From Pectobacterium aroidearum (GTDB lineage: Bacteria > Pseudomonadota > Gammaproteobacteria > Enterobacterales > Enterobacteriaceae): a stretch of 64,000 nucleotides of DNA. The stretch lies in the NCBI RefSeq assembly GCF_041228105.1, contig NZ_CP166097.1:4650001-4714000 (forward strand), read 5' to 3'. The translations under genes were made by a program, and so were the position numbers. Positions 1 to 8,189 of the stretch are shown in pieces. How positions within the stretch are numbered: position 1 is the stretch's first letter; each line of letters starts with the position of its first letter. The notes below the pieces were generated by a model, which was given only the letters and a program-made list of their open reading frames with translations, was not told where the DNA came from and made no database searches.

Positions 1-1
1 C

Positions 2-730
2 AGTCAGCTACCGTTTGGCAGACTGCATTCGCGTAATCCCGACATCATTCGCTACGCCAAGTTGATCAGCCGTACGCCTTCCGCACTGGCGATGAAGCTG
101 GTCAATCTCGCCAGCCTCGATCCGTTTATTATTGATTCTGGTCGCACTGGTTTGCGCGGCGCGTCCAACGCCGACCGGGCGCTGTGGCAAGAGATGGACA
201 GCAATCCTGAGTTATTTGAACAGCAGTGCCAACAGGCGATGGTATCGCTCGAGGCCGGAGCAGCGGAAGCGACCGCAGCCCCCTCACCGTTCCAAATCAA
301 CGATAGCGAAATCCCTGATTATCACGGCGGTGAGCGCCTTGCTCAGGTGAAAACACGTATTGGGCAACAGCTATTCCGCAAACGCGTACTCAGCAACTAC
401 GGCGAACGCTGCTGCGTGACTGGATTGGAAGAGCCCGCGCTACTGGTCGCCAGCCATATTCAACCGTGGAAAACAGCGGCAGAATATCGCCTCGATCCCA
501 GCAACGGTCTCTGCCTGTCCAACCTGCACGACAAAGCCTTTGATATGGGACTCATCAGCTTCAATGATTCGCTGGAAATGCTGCTTTCTCCACGCATCAA
601 AAAGCTGAAAAGCGCTATCAGCGACGTCAATTTCGCCCAGTACGAAGGCAAACAAATCCACGTGCCAGACACCTACCCGCCCGATCTGGCGCAGATGGCA
701 TACCATCGCGAGCACATTTTTCTGGGGTAG
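2..730 (+). CDS. HNH endonuclease family protein, 5' end outside window
   Basis: The reading frame is open from base 2, so the true start lies upstream of the window; the TTG at 62 is internal. The C-terminal half holds an HNH-type nuclease domain: a CCVTG zinc/fold segment, then ASHIQPW with the first histidine, then NGLCLSNLHDKAFD with the asparagine and final histidine. The N-terminal part (LPFGRLHSRNPDI..., RTPSALAMKL) is the usual lead-in of this family of putative HNH restriction-type endonucleases, and probably only a few dozen residues are missing. It is convergent with the HEAT-repeat gene. A DNA-cleaving role is inferred from the motif; substrate and biological role are unknown, and no methylase partner is next to it. 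Confidence 0.85.
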   Translation, partial: SQLPFGRLHSRNPDIIRYAKLISRTPSALAMKLVNLASLDPFIIDSGRTGLRGASNADRALWQEMDSNPELFEQQCQQAMVSLEAGAAEATAAPSPFQINDSEIPDYHGGERLAQVKTRIGQQLFRKRVLSNYGERCCVTGLEEPALLVASHIQPWKTAAEYRLDPSNGLCLSNLHDKAFDMGLISFNDSLEMLLSPRIKKLKSAISDVNFAQYEGKQIHVPDTYPPDLAQMAYHREHIFLG

Positions 731-764
731 GGGTAACGAGGTTATCGGTAAGACGCCGATAAAA

Positions 765-2108
765 TCAACGATACAAAAACAGGGCGATATAGGGGCTGTC
801 GCGCGAGATGACGTGCGGATTTTCATCAAGCAGCGTCCGCAAACGCGCCTGCTGTTGTGTATTTGGTAACATACCCGAACGGTTGAACCGCTGTACCCAG
901 TACGCCACGCCAGCCTGCGTTAGTGCAGTATTCTCTGACTTAGCATTATCCAGCAGGAACACCAGCCAATCCCATTTATTCAGCTTGTGCGCGAGAAAGT
1001 AGTACACCTCGACGTGTTCTCTGGAAGACGCGCTGTCCAGACAACATTGAAGCTCAGACAGCGACAGATAAATTTTCTGCTGGTAAAACAGCTTCCGCGC
1101 AACCTTCGCAATAGCCAGCGAGGGGTGACGCAGAGAAGCCAACAGCTGCTCACGCGCATCGTCACCCGTACGCAGAATAAGAATGCGCAAGGTGCTGTAA
1201 TAAAGGCTGGGATAGCGCTCATCCAGATTGCGCGCCGCCAGCGCCACAATGCCGTCATAGCGATGCTCATCCAGCCCCCAGAGCGTGATTTTGCGCACGG
1301 TAACGGTACTCGCCCAATCCAGTGCCGCAAGATAATGCGCAACCGGATCGTCGTTTCGTTCGCACAGTAGCGTTGAGGCTCGCTGACGCACCAATGCATT
1401 CTTATCAAACAGTAAGGCAATCAACAGAGGCGTCGACACGGAGAACCCGCTATCCATCACATACTGCAACGCTACCTGCTTGATGGGTGCGAACGTATCT
1501 TTCAATAGAATGGTCATCACTTCATGGTCGACGTCCTTGTCCGCACTCAGCAAATACCGCGCCGCGTTCGCTCTCACTAACGGATCGCGATGCCACATCG
1601 CCTGACTAAAGATCTGCTTCAACGGAAACAGCCCACGCTCAACCACAATATCCAGCGACAGTCTGGCAACGGTTTTGTCTTCCGAAGACAACCCCACCAG
1701 TAGCGACGGCGCGTGCGCCTCCTCGGCCAGAAAGCGCACGATTTCATCCACCAGCGGCTGATGATCTTCTCGTTGGCACTGCAACAGCCAGAAAATGGCA
1801 GGAAAATTGGCGACGAAATGCGCGGTGTTATCCGGCGTTAACAGTAGCCTCACGCTCTGTTTAGCCGCCCGACGCACCGGTTCCGCCCAGTCGTTCACTC
1901 GTTCAATCAGCGCTGGTAATGCCGAGACCTCGCCCATAAAACCCAGACACAGCACCGCACGCTGCCGAATATGTCCGTTATAGTGACGTGTGAGCGCTAT
2001 CAGGTGTGACGCTGAACCCAGAGCATCAGCCTGCGCGGGCCGATAATAGTTGTCTGGTGAAGCAACGAGTTTTTCCAACTGTTGCAGTAGTAAATCGTAC
2101 GATGCCAT
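765..2108 (-). CDS. HEAT-repeat protein, downstream partner of rtcB
   Basis: A 447-residue protein made almost wholly of short alpha-helical pairs of HEAT/PBS-lyase type (for example IRQRAVLCLGFMGE, DPLVRANAARYLLS, NALVRQRASTLLCE), with no signal peptide or membrane segment. HEAT arrays are scaffolds for protein or nucleic-acid binding; no catalytic motif is visible. Its ATG lies only 16 bases after the rtcB stop on the same strand, so it should be co-transcribed from the sigma-54 promoter upstream of rtcB. In E. coli rtcB is followed by rtcA; here that place is taken by this gene, and no rtcA is seen in the window. A role in RNA repair is inferred from context only. Confidence 0.8.
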   Translation of the reverse strand: MASYDLLLQQLEKLVASPDNYYRPAQADALGSASHLIALTRHYNGHIRQRAVLCLGFMGEVSALPALIERVNDWAEPVRRAAKQSVRLLLTPDNTAHFVANFPAIFWLLQCQREDHQPLVDEIVRFLAEEAHAPSLLVGLSSEDKTVARLSLDIVVERGLFPLKQIFSQAMWHRDPLVRANAARYLLSADKDVDHEVMTILLKDTFAPIKQVALQYVMDSGFSVSTPLLIALLFDKNALVRQRASTLLCERNDDPVAHYLAALDWASTVTVRKITLWGLDEHRYDGIVALAARNLDERYPSLYYSTLRILILRTGDDAREQLLASLRHPSLAIAKVARKLFYQQKIYLSLSELQCCLDSASSREHVEVYYFLAHKLNKWDWLVFLLDNAKSENTALTQAGVAYWVQRFNRSGMLPNTQQQARLRTLLDENPHVISRDSPYIALFLYR

Positions 2109-2124
2109 ATTCCCTGTCCTCTTC

Positions 2125-3366
2125 TTATCCTTTCACACACACCACCTGACGCAGCGTGTGCACAATTTCCACCAGCGATGACTGTGCCGCCATCACCTTA
2201 TCGATATCTTTGTACGCCATCGGGATTTCATCGATAACGTCGCTGTCTTTTCTGCACTCGACGTGTGCGGTCGCACGAATCTGGTCTTCCACGGTGAAGC
2301 GTTTTTTCGCGGCAGTACGGCTCATGGTTCTCCCCGCGCCGTGACTACAGGAACAGAAGCTCTCTTCGTTCCCCAATCCACGTACGATAAAGCTCTTCGC
2401 CCCCATTGACCCCGGAATGATCCCCATCTGACCTTTCTGCGCCGACACCGCACCTTTACGGGTGATCAGCACCGATTCACCAAAGTGCGTTTCGCGCTGC
2501 ACGTAGTTATGGTGGCAATTCACGCCTTCCTGCTGGGTGGTAAACGGCTTCGTCACAATGCGAGACAGCGCCGCCAGCGTATGCGACATCATCACTTCAC
2601 GGTTATGACGAGCAAAATCCTGTGCCCACTCCACCGCTTCGATATAATCGTCAAAGTGCAGGCTACCTTCCTCGAAATACGCCAGATTACGATCCGGCAG
2701 ATTCGCAATGTGCTGCTGCATATCTTCCTGCGCCAGCTTGATGAACAGCGACCCAATCGCATTCCCCACACCACGCGACCCGCTGTGCAGCATCACCCAC
2801 ACGCGATCGACCTCATCCAGACAGATTTCAATAAAGTGGTTACCCGTTCCTAGCGTTCCCAAATGCTGGTAGTTGTTGGTTTTCAGCAACTGCGGGTATT
2901 TATCCGTCAAACGTTTAAAACGCGGCTCCAGCAGCGACCAGTGCGCATCCACCGTCTGCGGCGGGTTCTGCCAGGAACCAACATCACGTTTGGAGCGCGT
3001 TACGCTACGTCCGTGCGGCACCGCCTGTTCAATCGCGCTACGCAGCCCCATCAGATTATCCGGCAGGTCGCTGGCAACCAGTGACGTACGCACCGCAATC
3101 ATCCCGCAGCCGATATCCACGCCGACTGCTGCCGGGATAATCGCGCCACGCGTGGGAATCACGCTACCGATCGTCGATCCTTTTCCCAGATGTACATCCG
3201 GCATCACCGCCAGATGTTTAAAAATGAACGGCATTTTGGCTGTGTTCAGCAGTTGGTCGCGAGCTTCTGGTTCCACAGGCACGCCCTGCGTCCACATTTT
3301 TACCGGTGCGCTATTCACGGGTGACATCATGTCGTAATCCTGCGTTTTCATCTCTTCCATTTTCAT
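2125..3366 (-). CDS. rtcB: RNA-splicing ligase RtcB
   Basis: RtcB is a GTP- and Mn-dependent RNA ligase that joins 2',3'-cyclic phosphate (3'-phosphate) ends to 5'-OH ends in RNA repair. The 413-residue protein follows E. coli RtcB throughout. The metal-binding VGVDIGCGM motif (Asp84, Cys87), LGTGNHFIE, the histidine pair in NCHHNY, and the SHGAGR segment that carries the guanylylated histidine are all present. The C terminus TLRQVVCVKG is the family's. The annotated ATG gives a slightly longer N terminus than E. coli; ATGs at 3360 and 3351 are alternatives. It leads a two-gene operon with the HEAT gene and is divergent from its activator gene rtcR. Confidence 0.97.
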   Translation of the reverse strand: MKMEEMKTQDYDMMSPVNSAPVKMWTQGVPVEPEARDQLLNTAKMPFIFKHLAVMPDVHLGKGSTIGSVIPTRGAIIPAAVGVDIGCGMIAVRTSLVASDLPDNLMGLRSAIEQAVPHGRSVTRSKRDVGSWQNPPQTVDAHWSLLEPRFKRLTDKYPQLLKTNNYQHLGTLGTGNHFIEICLDEVDRVWVMLHSGSRGVGNAIGSLFIKLAQEDMQQHIANLPDRNLAYFEEGSLHFDDYIEAVEWAQDFARHNREVMMSHTLAALSRIVTKPFTTQQEGVNCHHNYVQRETHFGESVLITRKGAVSAQKGQMGIIPGSMGAKSFIVRGLGNEESFCSCSHGAGRTMSRTAAKKRFTVEDQIRATAHVECRKDSDVIDEIPMAYKDIDKVMAAQSSLVEIVHTLRQVVCVKG

Positions 3367-3398
3367 TCTCTTTGTTTGTCATTATTCGCTATAGGTAT

Positions 3399-3415
3399 TG
3401 CCAAAGGCGTGCCAA
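3399..3415 (-). promoter_or_regulatory. sigma-54 promoter of rtcB
   Basis: Read on the minus strand this is TTGGCACG-CCTT-TGGCA, with the GG and GC dinucleotides exactly 10 bases apart, which is the -24/-12 signature of RNA polymerase with sigma-54. The -12 element lies about 35 bases before the rtcB ATG. RtcR is a sigma-54 activator encoded just upstream on the other strand, which fits the known regulation of rtc operons. Confidence 0.88.
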
Positions 3416-3550
3416 TTTTCTGAAATAGACAAAATAAAAATATAACCAATTGATAGTTAATAGATAAAAAACAAAACACGCAAACTAGCAACGAAACAAA
3501 AGAACAGGTAAATTTATCCTATAGGATAATAATTTATAACAAGGTATAGC

Positions 3551-5134
3551 ATGAAGCGTCGCGTCGTCATTGGTGTGCTGGGCACCACGTTGGACAAACG
3601 AGGTAAACGGGAGAATCGCTGGACAAAATGGCGGCCTACCGTCGGCCTCTGCCAGCAGCCGGATTTTCCGGTCGATCGACTGGAGCTGCTGCATCAGTCA
3701 CGCAACGAGGGGATGGCACAGCAGGTGGCAGAGGATATCGCCGTGGTGTCACCCGCTACGCAGGTCACGCTTCAGACCGTTGAGTTACGCGATCCGTGGA
3801 ATCTGGAAGAGGTCTACAGCGCCTTTCTGGACTTTGCGAGCCGCTACCCGTTCGATACTGAGAACGAAGAGTATTTCGTTCACATCACCACGGGTACTCA
3901 CGTCGTGCAGATTTGCTGGTTCCTGCTGACCGAAGCCCGCTACCTACCCGCCAAGCTGCTGCAAACCGCACCGGGAGAGAAAGCGGATCGCCCCGCACCG
4001 CAGGGCATCTATGCCGTTATCGATCTGGATCTCAGCCGCTACGCAACCCTCACCAGCCGCTTTCAGCACGAGCAAGAGCGCTCCGTCTCGTTCCTGAAAT
4101 CGGGTATAGAAACGCGCAACAGCACGTTCAACGCGCTGATCGACCAGATTGAACGTGTCGCGCTGCGTTCTACCGCGCCGATGCTCCTGACCGGCCCGAC
4201 CGGTGCGGGGAAATCCTTTCTGGCCCAACGCATCTATCAGTTACGTCAATCTCGCCATCTGGTCAGTGGTCGGTTTGTTGCGGTTAACTGTGCCACGCTG
4301 CGCGGCGACAACGCGATGTCGACATTATTCGGTCATGTGAAAGGCGCATTTACCGGCGCATTACAAGCAAGAACGGGGCTCTTACGTGAAGCGGACGGCG
4401 GGATGCTGTTTTTAGATGAAATCGCAGAACTGGGGCTGGATGAACAGGCGATGCTACTCAAGGCTATTGAAGAAAAACGCTTTTTACCGTTTGGCTCGGA
4501 TAAAGAAGTCAGCAGTGATTTTCAGTTAATTGCGGGTACGCACCGCAACCTGCACGAGTGGATTGCACAGGGTAAATTTCGTGAAGATCTCTACGTCCGT
4601 ATCAATATGTGGACCTTTCCCCTGCCGGGCTTGGCGGAACGGCGGGAAGACATCGAACCGAATATTGACTACGAACTCCAGCGCTTCACACGCGATCACC
4701 AAACGCAGATTCGCTTCGATAAAGACGCACGGCAACGCTACCTCACCTTTGCCTGCTCATCGCAGGCCGCATGGCGTGGTAACTTCCGCGAACTCGGCTC
4801 CTCCATCGCCCGCATGGCAACGCTGGCGGAACAAGGCCGCATCACCGTTGCACTGGTAGAGGAAGAAGTTGCCCGCCTGCGAGCAAGCTGGCGAAGTGAT
4901 GCGCCAGCAACCGCGCTACCGCCAGAACTCTCCAACATCGATCTGTTTGAACAGCGCCAGCTTGAAACCGTGCTCGACGTCTGTCGTACCGCCAATTCGC
5001 TCTCAGAAGCTGGTCGCCAGCTATTTGCCGTTTCACGCCAGCAAAAACAGAAGCCCAACGACGCTGACCGACTGCGTAAGTATCTGGCACGTTTTGGGCT
5101 GAGCTGGGAGGGGTTGAAGCGGGGGGAAGGATAA
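3551..5134 (+). CDS. rtcR: sigma-54-dependent activator RtcR
   Basis: A 527-residue bacterial enhancer-binding protein. Residues about 1-180 form the RtcR sensory domain of CARF type (VVIGVLGTTLD at the start, HITTGTHVVQIC near 111), thought to sense an RNA end or nucleotide ligand. The AAA+ domain has Walker A GPTGAGKS (215-222), the sigma-54 contact loop GAFTGA (265-270) and Walker B MLFLDE (285-290). A C-terminal helix-turn-helix-like region (NSLSEAGRQLFAVSRQQ) follows. It is divergent from rtcB over a 184-base spacer that must hold its binding sites. The ATG at 3551 has an AAGG motif upstream. Confidence 0.96.
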   Translation: MKRRVVIGVLGTTLDKRGKRENRWTKWRPTVGLCQQPDFPVDRLELLHQSRNEGMAQQVAEDIAVVSPATQVTLQTVELRDPWNLEEVYSAFLDFASRYPFDTENEEYFVHITTGTHVVQICWFLLTEARYLPAKLLQTAPGEKADRPAPQGIYAVIDLDLSRYATLTSRFQHEQERSVSFLKSGIETRNSTFNALIDQIERVALRSTAPMLLTGPTGAGKSFLAQRIYQLRQSRHLVSGRFVAVNCATLRGDNAMSTLFGHVKGAFTGALQARTGLLREADGGMLFLDEIAELGLDEQAMLLKAIEEKRFLPFGSDKEVSSDFQLIAGTHRNLHEWIAQGKFREDLYVRINMWTFPLPGLAERREDIEPNIDYELQRFTRDHQTQIRFDKDARQRYLTFACSSQAAWRGNFRELGSSIARMATLAEQGRITVALVEEEVARLRASWRSDAPATALPPELSNIDLFEQRQLETVLDVCRTANSLSEAGRQLFAVSRQQKQKPNDADRLRKYLARFGLSWEGLKRGEG

Positions 5135-5141
5135 AAACACG

Positions 5142-5561
5142 TTATGGCAACTCAAATACCATGCCTTGGTAGGGATTTTTCCGACACGCAGCTAGCCGCT
5201 GTTGGAGATCTCCAACGTGAACTTCCAGCTTGTGGCCATCAGGATCCAGAAAATAAAACGAATCGCCTTCGCTGCGGTTCGTCTTCCATACGGGAATATT
5301 TTCCGCCATAAGCCGAGTGCAGAACGGTAAGAAATCAGCCTGTGCGATGCTAAACGCATAGTGCGTATAGTCACTGTCTTCTTTCGACAAACACTGGCGA
5401 ACTGGATCCAATGAAAGGCACAACCACAGATCGCCACACGTCAGATAAGCTCCACTTTCCCAGCGTGCGTGTAGCGTCATCTGCAAAAGATTTTGATAAA
5501 AATCCAGACTTGCCGCCAGATCGGTTACCGCGAACGTCAGATGATTAAGACCTTTAAGCAT
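5142..5561 (-). CDS. fosA: FosA-type glutathione transferase
   Basis: A 139-residue vicinal-oxygen-chelate enzyme that adds glutathione to the epoxide of fosfomycin using Mn. It matches chromosomal FosA of Enterobacterales along its length: [11 protein letters not shown] at the start with metal ligand His7, SDYTHYAF with His67, and the [17 protein letters not shown] block with ligand Glu113. The start at 5561 is chosen because the family begins at MLxxLNHLT; the frame is open further upstream, but that part has no family similarity. It converges on rtcR with 7 bases between the stops. Whether it confers resistance depends on expression. Confidence 0.93.
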   Translation of the reverse strand: MLKGLNHLTFAVTDLAASLDFYQNLLQMTLHARWESGAYLTCGDLWLCLSLDPVRQCLSKEDSDYTHYAFSIAQADFLPFCTRLMAENIPVWKTNRSEGDSFYFLDPDGHKLEVHVGDLQQRLAACRKNPYQGMVFELP

Positions 5562-5779
5562 AAGAGACCTTATGGAATGCGAGAAATTTTGTAAGATTAC
5601 CAACACCTTTACACTGAATGCGGTTATTACGCTATCAACACGATGACTCCAGCGTACCACGATCCACCAGTTGCGGGCTTTCAGCCATTTCTGCGAACTC
5701 CATTCCAAAACGCACTGTAATTCCACTGTAAATCCATCCACCCTATTTCACGTTTTCCGCCGTTGGAATAGAGTCTCTG

Positions 5780-5825
5780 TGCTGCGGCAAAATCCGTAGC
5801 CGGGCGTGGAACCCCGACTATCTAG
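5780..5825 (+). ncRNA. P4 CI / P1 C4-like antisense immunity RNA, solitary copy
   Basis: The stretch holds GCGGCAAAATCCGTAGCC followed by a hairpin (CGGG at 5801-5804 with CCCG at 5813-5816, extended by TAG/CTA). The same sequence core and hairpin recur in the island at 23538-23575, where the stem differs by a G:C to A:T pair change. CGTAGCC (5795-5801) is complementary to GGCTACG at 5852-5858, as P4 seqB is to seqC. In P4 this RNA pairs with its own leader transcript and causes early termination. No integrase or primase is nearby. I infer RNA identity from layout and recalled P4/P1 biology. Confidence 0.5.
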
Positions 5826-5873
5826 AACTGAAAACGCTTTGTTTTTTCAGGGGCTACGTGCACACTCTAATCC

Positions 5874-5942
5874 GTGGCTCAGGCAGGGCAACCGCAAGGT
5901 TGGCCGGTCGCTAGATCCGGTGTTCCAACCCTGTCTGGGTCA
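5874..5942 (+). pseudogene. ash (Icd-like) remnant
   Basis: Starting at a GTG, this short frame reads VAQAGQPQGWPVARSG, the hallmark segment of P4-family Ash proteins (the island copy at 23485 has MVAQAGAPQGAP in the same place). The frame is closed by a stop just upstream and ends after 22 codons, so the gene is broken. It lies between the CI-like RNA and the next small gene, the usual order in P4-type elements. Confidence 0.5.
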
Positions 5943-6004
5943 CACCTTTAGTTTGGAACCTGAAGGCGTGATGAAATAATTATCTAGCAATGGAAGATTC
6001 AAAC

Positions 6005-6340
6005 ATGACGGACACTCACGCCACATCCGCTGACAGCACCATTACCATTTTCCGCGACCTGATCGCCAGCCTGCCTTTCGCGCAGTTAGATGACGTTCAG
6101 CTCTGCGACCTCGGCGCGATTGCCGCAGAATCGGTCGAAGGCTTATGCCACGGCCTGCATTACCTCGGCGACACGCTACAAAACGACGTGGAACTACCGC
6201 AAGAAAGCCTCAGCCAGCTAGGCGCCTGCCTCAACGCCACCGCGCACTTGATTCCGGCACTGCTGGAAATGTGTGAACAGGCGGAACGCCACGTTCGTAC
6301 AGCAACACTAGTGGGTGATTCGCGTCTCACTACGCAGTAA
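6005..6340 (+). CDS. small protein behind a P4-like immunity leader, function unknown
   Basis: A 111-residue acidic, helical protein with no recognised domain (LDDVQLCDLGAIAAESVEGL, LSQLGACLNATAHLIPALLEM). The ATG at 6005 is preferred over 5990 because GGAAG lies about eight bases before it. It occupies the position of the genes that P4-type elements place after ash and the CI RNA, so its transcription may depend on antitermination of that leader. In those elements small genes here are often derepressors or host inhibitors, but nothing in the sequence decides between these. No partner gene is adjacent. Confidence 0.6.
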   Translation: MTDTHATSADSTITIFRDLIASLPFAQLDDVQLCDLGAIAAESVEGLCHGLHYLGDTLQNDVELPQESLSQLGACLNATAHLIPALLEMCEQAERHVRTATLVGDSRLTTQ

Positions 6341-6442
6341 AAACAATACGTTATATCCCTGTATATTGTTTCTTATACACAGATACAGGGATTCATCACG
6401 AGTTTTGCCGTTATCCGGCGTAAAAAATTATGCAGCGGTGGG

Positions 6443-6610
6443 CATGAGCACCGAGTGAGCGGCATGGATGCCGCGAAAGCCAGTGCCGCGTAGGGAACGC
6501 GTCACTGGCGGCTCGACTAGTGCTCATGAACACCGATGGCACCGCAAAGCGGCATAATTTCCGCCAAAAGCCTGGGGTCTCGGGGCGAGCGGCGTTTGAG
6601 CCGTCCCGAG
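6443..6610. repeat. structured non-coding element in the 6341-6956 gap
   Basis: An outer pair CATGAGCA (6443-6450) / TGCTCATG (6521-6528) encloses two hairpins. One is a perfect GCGGCAT-GG-ATGCCGC (6459-6474). The other is CAGTGCCGCG/CGCGTCACTG (6481-6507). A further long hairpin with CTCGGG/CCCGAG ends follows at 6579-6610. Together they form a multi-branched palindrome typical of dispersed enterobacterial intergenic repeats. I recall similar sequence in Pectobacterium, but copy number cannot be seen here. The rest of the gap up to the LysR gene shows nothing else I can name. Confidence 0.5.
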
Positions 6611-6956
6611 TCGGGCGCGTGCTACGAGATAGCATAAAATATCGATGTTATGGCGCACGAAACCATCTCTCAGTTTGCATAAAAAATATGACTAAGAAGC
6701 TGTCACCTAAGGGAAGAGCCAAAAATCCGCCAAGGGAATAAAATCGGTGCTCTAGCAGCCACACCGTGTCATTCATTTTATCTTCAGATCCGCTAAAGCT
6801 AGAAATAAGAAAAAATTAATCAGTGATGCAACCTGTATTTTTTCTGAAGTTAGCCGACTATTCTGACAACAGTTAGCGAGGTCGTAGTCAGCGAGATGAG
6901 ATAGACTAACGCTTCATATTTCGACGACATTCACCTTGCAGCGTAGGCAAACTCAC

Positions 6957-7952
6957 ATGGTTAAACGCACAGTGTCCGCCAATAAATCGATCGATATGTA
7001 CGCCGTCTATGTTTTCGTGACGATGGCGGAAGCAGGAAGCATGACGGCAGCCGCCGCGCGGCTAGGCCTAACGCCCTCTGCCATTTCGCAGACGATCCGC
7101 TTATTGGAAGAAGATTTCGGCGTCAAATTGGTTAACCGGGCTCGTCGCCCCTTTGTCCTGACGCCCTACGGCATTGCGTTGAAAAACCGGGGAGAAATCC
7201 TGACGGAGGAGATTGCGAACCTGAAGGCGCAGGTGCTGGAAGCGGGAAAAGGGATTAAACCTGACTTGCGTATCGGCCTAGTGGATTCGTTTGCCATCAC
7301 CTGCGGTTCGGTGTTTACCAAGAGTTTGATGAAGAGCTCATCGCAGTTGCTGATTCGTACCGGGCTCAGCCCGCAGCAGGGTGAAGCGTTAATGCGACGC
7401 GAGCTGGATTTGATCGTCACCAGCGACCCGCTGATCGACAGCGATAGCGTGGTGCGTCATCAGCTGTTTTCCGAAGGCTATTTCATTATCACGCCACCGG
7501 ATTACCGCAAACGCATCAAAACGGTTGAGGATATCCGCGAGCTTTCCGCCGCACTGCCGCTGGTGCGCTTTAACCGGAACTCGCAGATTGGGATGCAGAT
7601 CGAGCGCTACCTACGCCGCATTGATGTCCGCGTACCGAACATGCTCGAATTTGATAATGCGGATACCTTAACGTCGATGGTGGCGGCAGGTATCGGTTGG
7701 GCGGTAACGACCCCGCTCAGTTTCCTGCAATCCGTCGCGCACTCCAGAGAAGTGCTGACGCATATGCCGGAACAGCTGAATATCAAACGCTCGCTGTATA
7801 TTGTCGGGCACCGTGATGAATACAGCGCGTTCTTTGAAGAAGCATGTGATGTCACACACGATATTATTAAAACCGTCTTTATTCCGAAATTGAAAACGCT
7901 GAACCGCGGAATAGAAAAGCTGGTTGAGATCAACCCGGATAATACGGAATAA
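6957..7952 (+). CDS. LysR-family transcriptional regulator
   Basis: A 331-residue LysR-type regulator. The winged helix-turn-helix is at about residues 15-70 (MTAAAARLGLTPSAISQTIRLLEEDFGVKLVNR) and is followed by the periplasmic-binding-protein-like effector domain. The ATG at 6957 (MVKRTVSANKS) is chosen; a TTG 21 bases upstream would extend it. It reads toward aspA, whose start is 237 bases downstream, so aspartase expression is a plausible target, although LysR genes more often regulate divergent neighbours. The effector is unknown. Confidence 0.9.
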   Translation: MVKRTVSANKSIDMYAVYVFVTMAEAGSMTAAAARLGLTPSAISQTIRLLEEDFGVKLVNRARRPFVLTPYGIALKNRGEILTEEIANLKAQVLEAGKGIKPDLRIGLVDSFAITCGSVFTKSLMKSSSQLLIRTGLSPQQGEALMRRELDLIVTSDPLIDSDSVVRHQLFSEGYFIITPPDYRKRIKTVEDIRELSAALPLVRFNRNSQIGMQIERYLRRIDVRVPNMLEFDNADTLTSMVAAGIGWAVTTPLSFLQSVAHSREVLTHMPEQLNIKRSLYIVGHRDEYSAFFEEACDVTHDIIKTVFIPKLKTLNRGIEKLVEINPDNTE

Positions 7953-8189
7953 CCTATTCATGATGGGAGACAGAAGAATGGAGGAACATATCCACCACTA
8001 GCCATTTAACGATGCTAATTCAATGTTCGTCTCCCCGAGAACGCTTTTTAGTCATGATTTTATACAAATCGTGATGGGTTCGTGTTACCTGAAAACCAAA
8101 AATCAGGAAAAACAAACCCTAAAAAAATCAGACTCTTAATATTGAAAACGATGCTATGTACATCGAACAAGAAAAAAGGAAGAAGATCC

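Noticed and set aside
5561..5741. N-terminal extension of FosA by 60 codons
   Set aside because: The extension has no similarity to FosA, whose N terminus with the metal-binding His7 is at the ATG at 5561.
6520..6741. A 73-residue frame in the structured repeat
   Set aside because: It reads through the palindromes and has no ribosome-binding site or recognisable domain; the DNA symmetry explains the conservation better.
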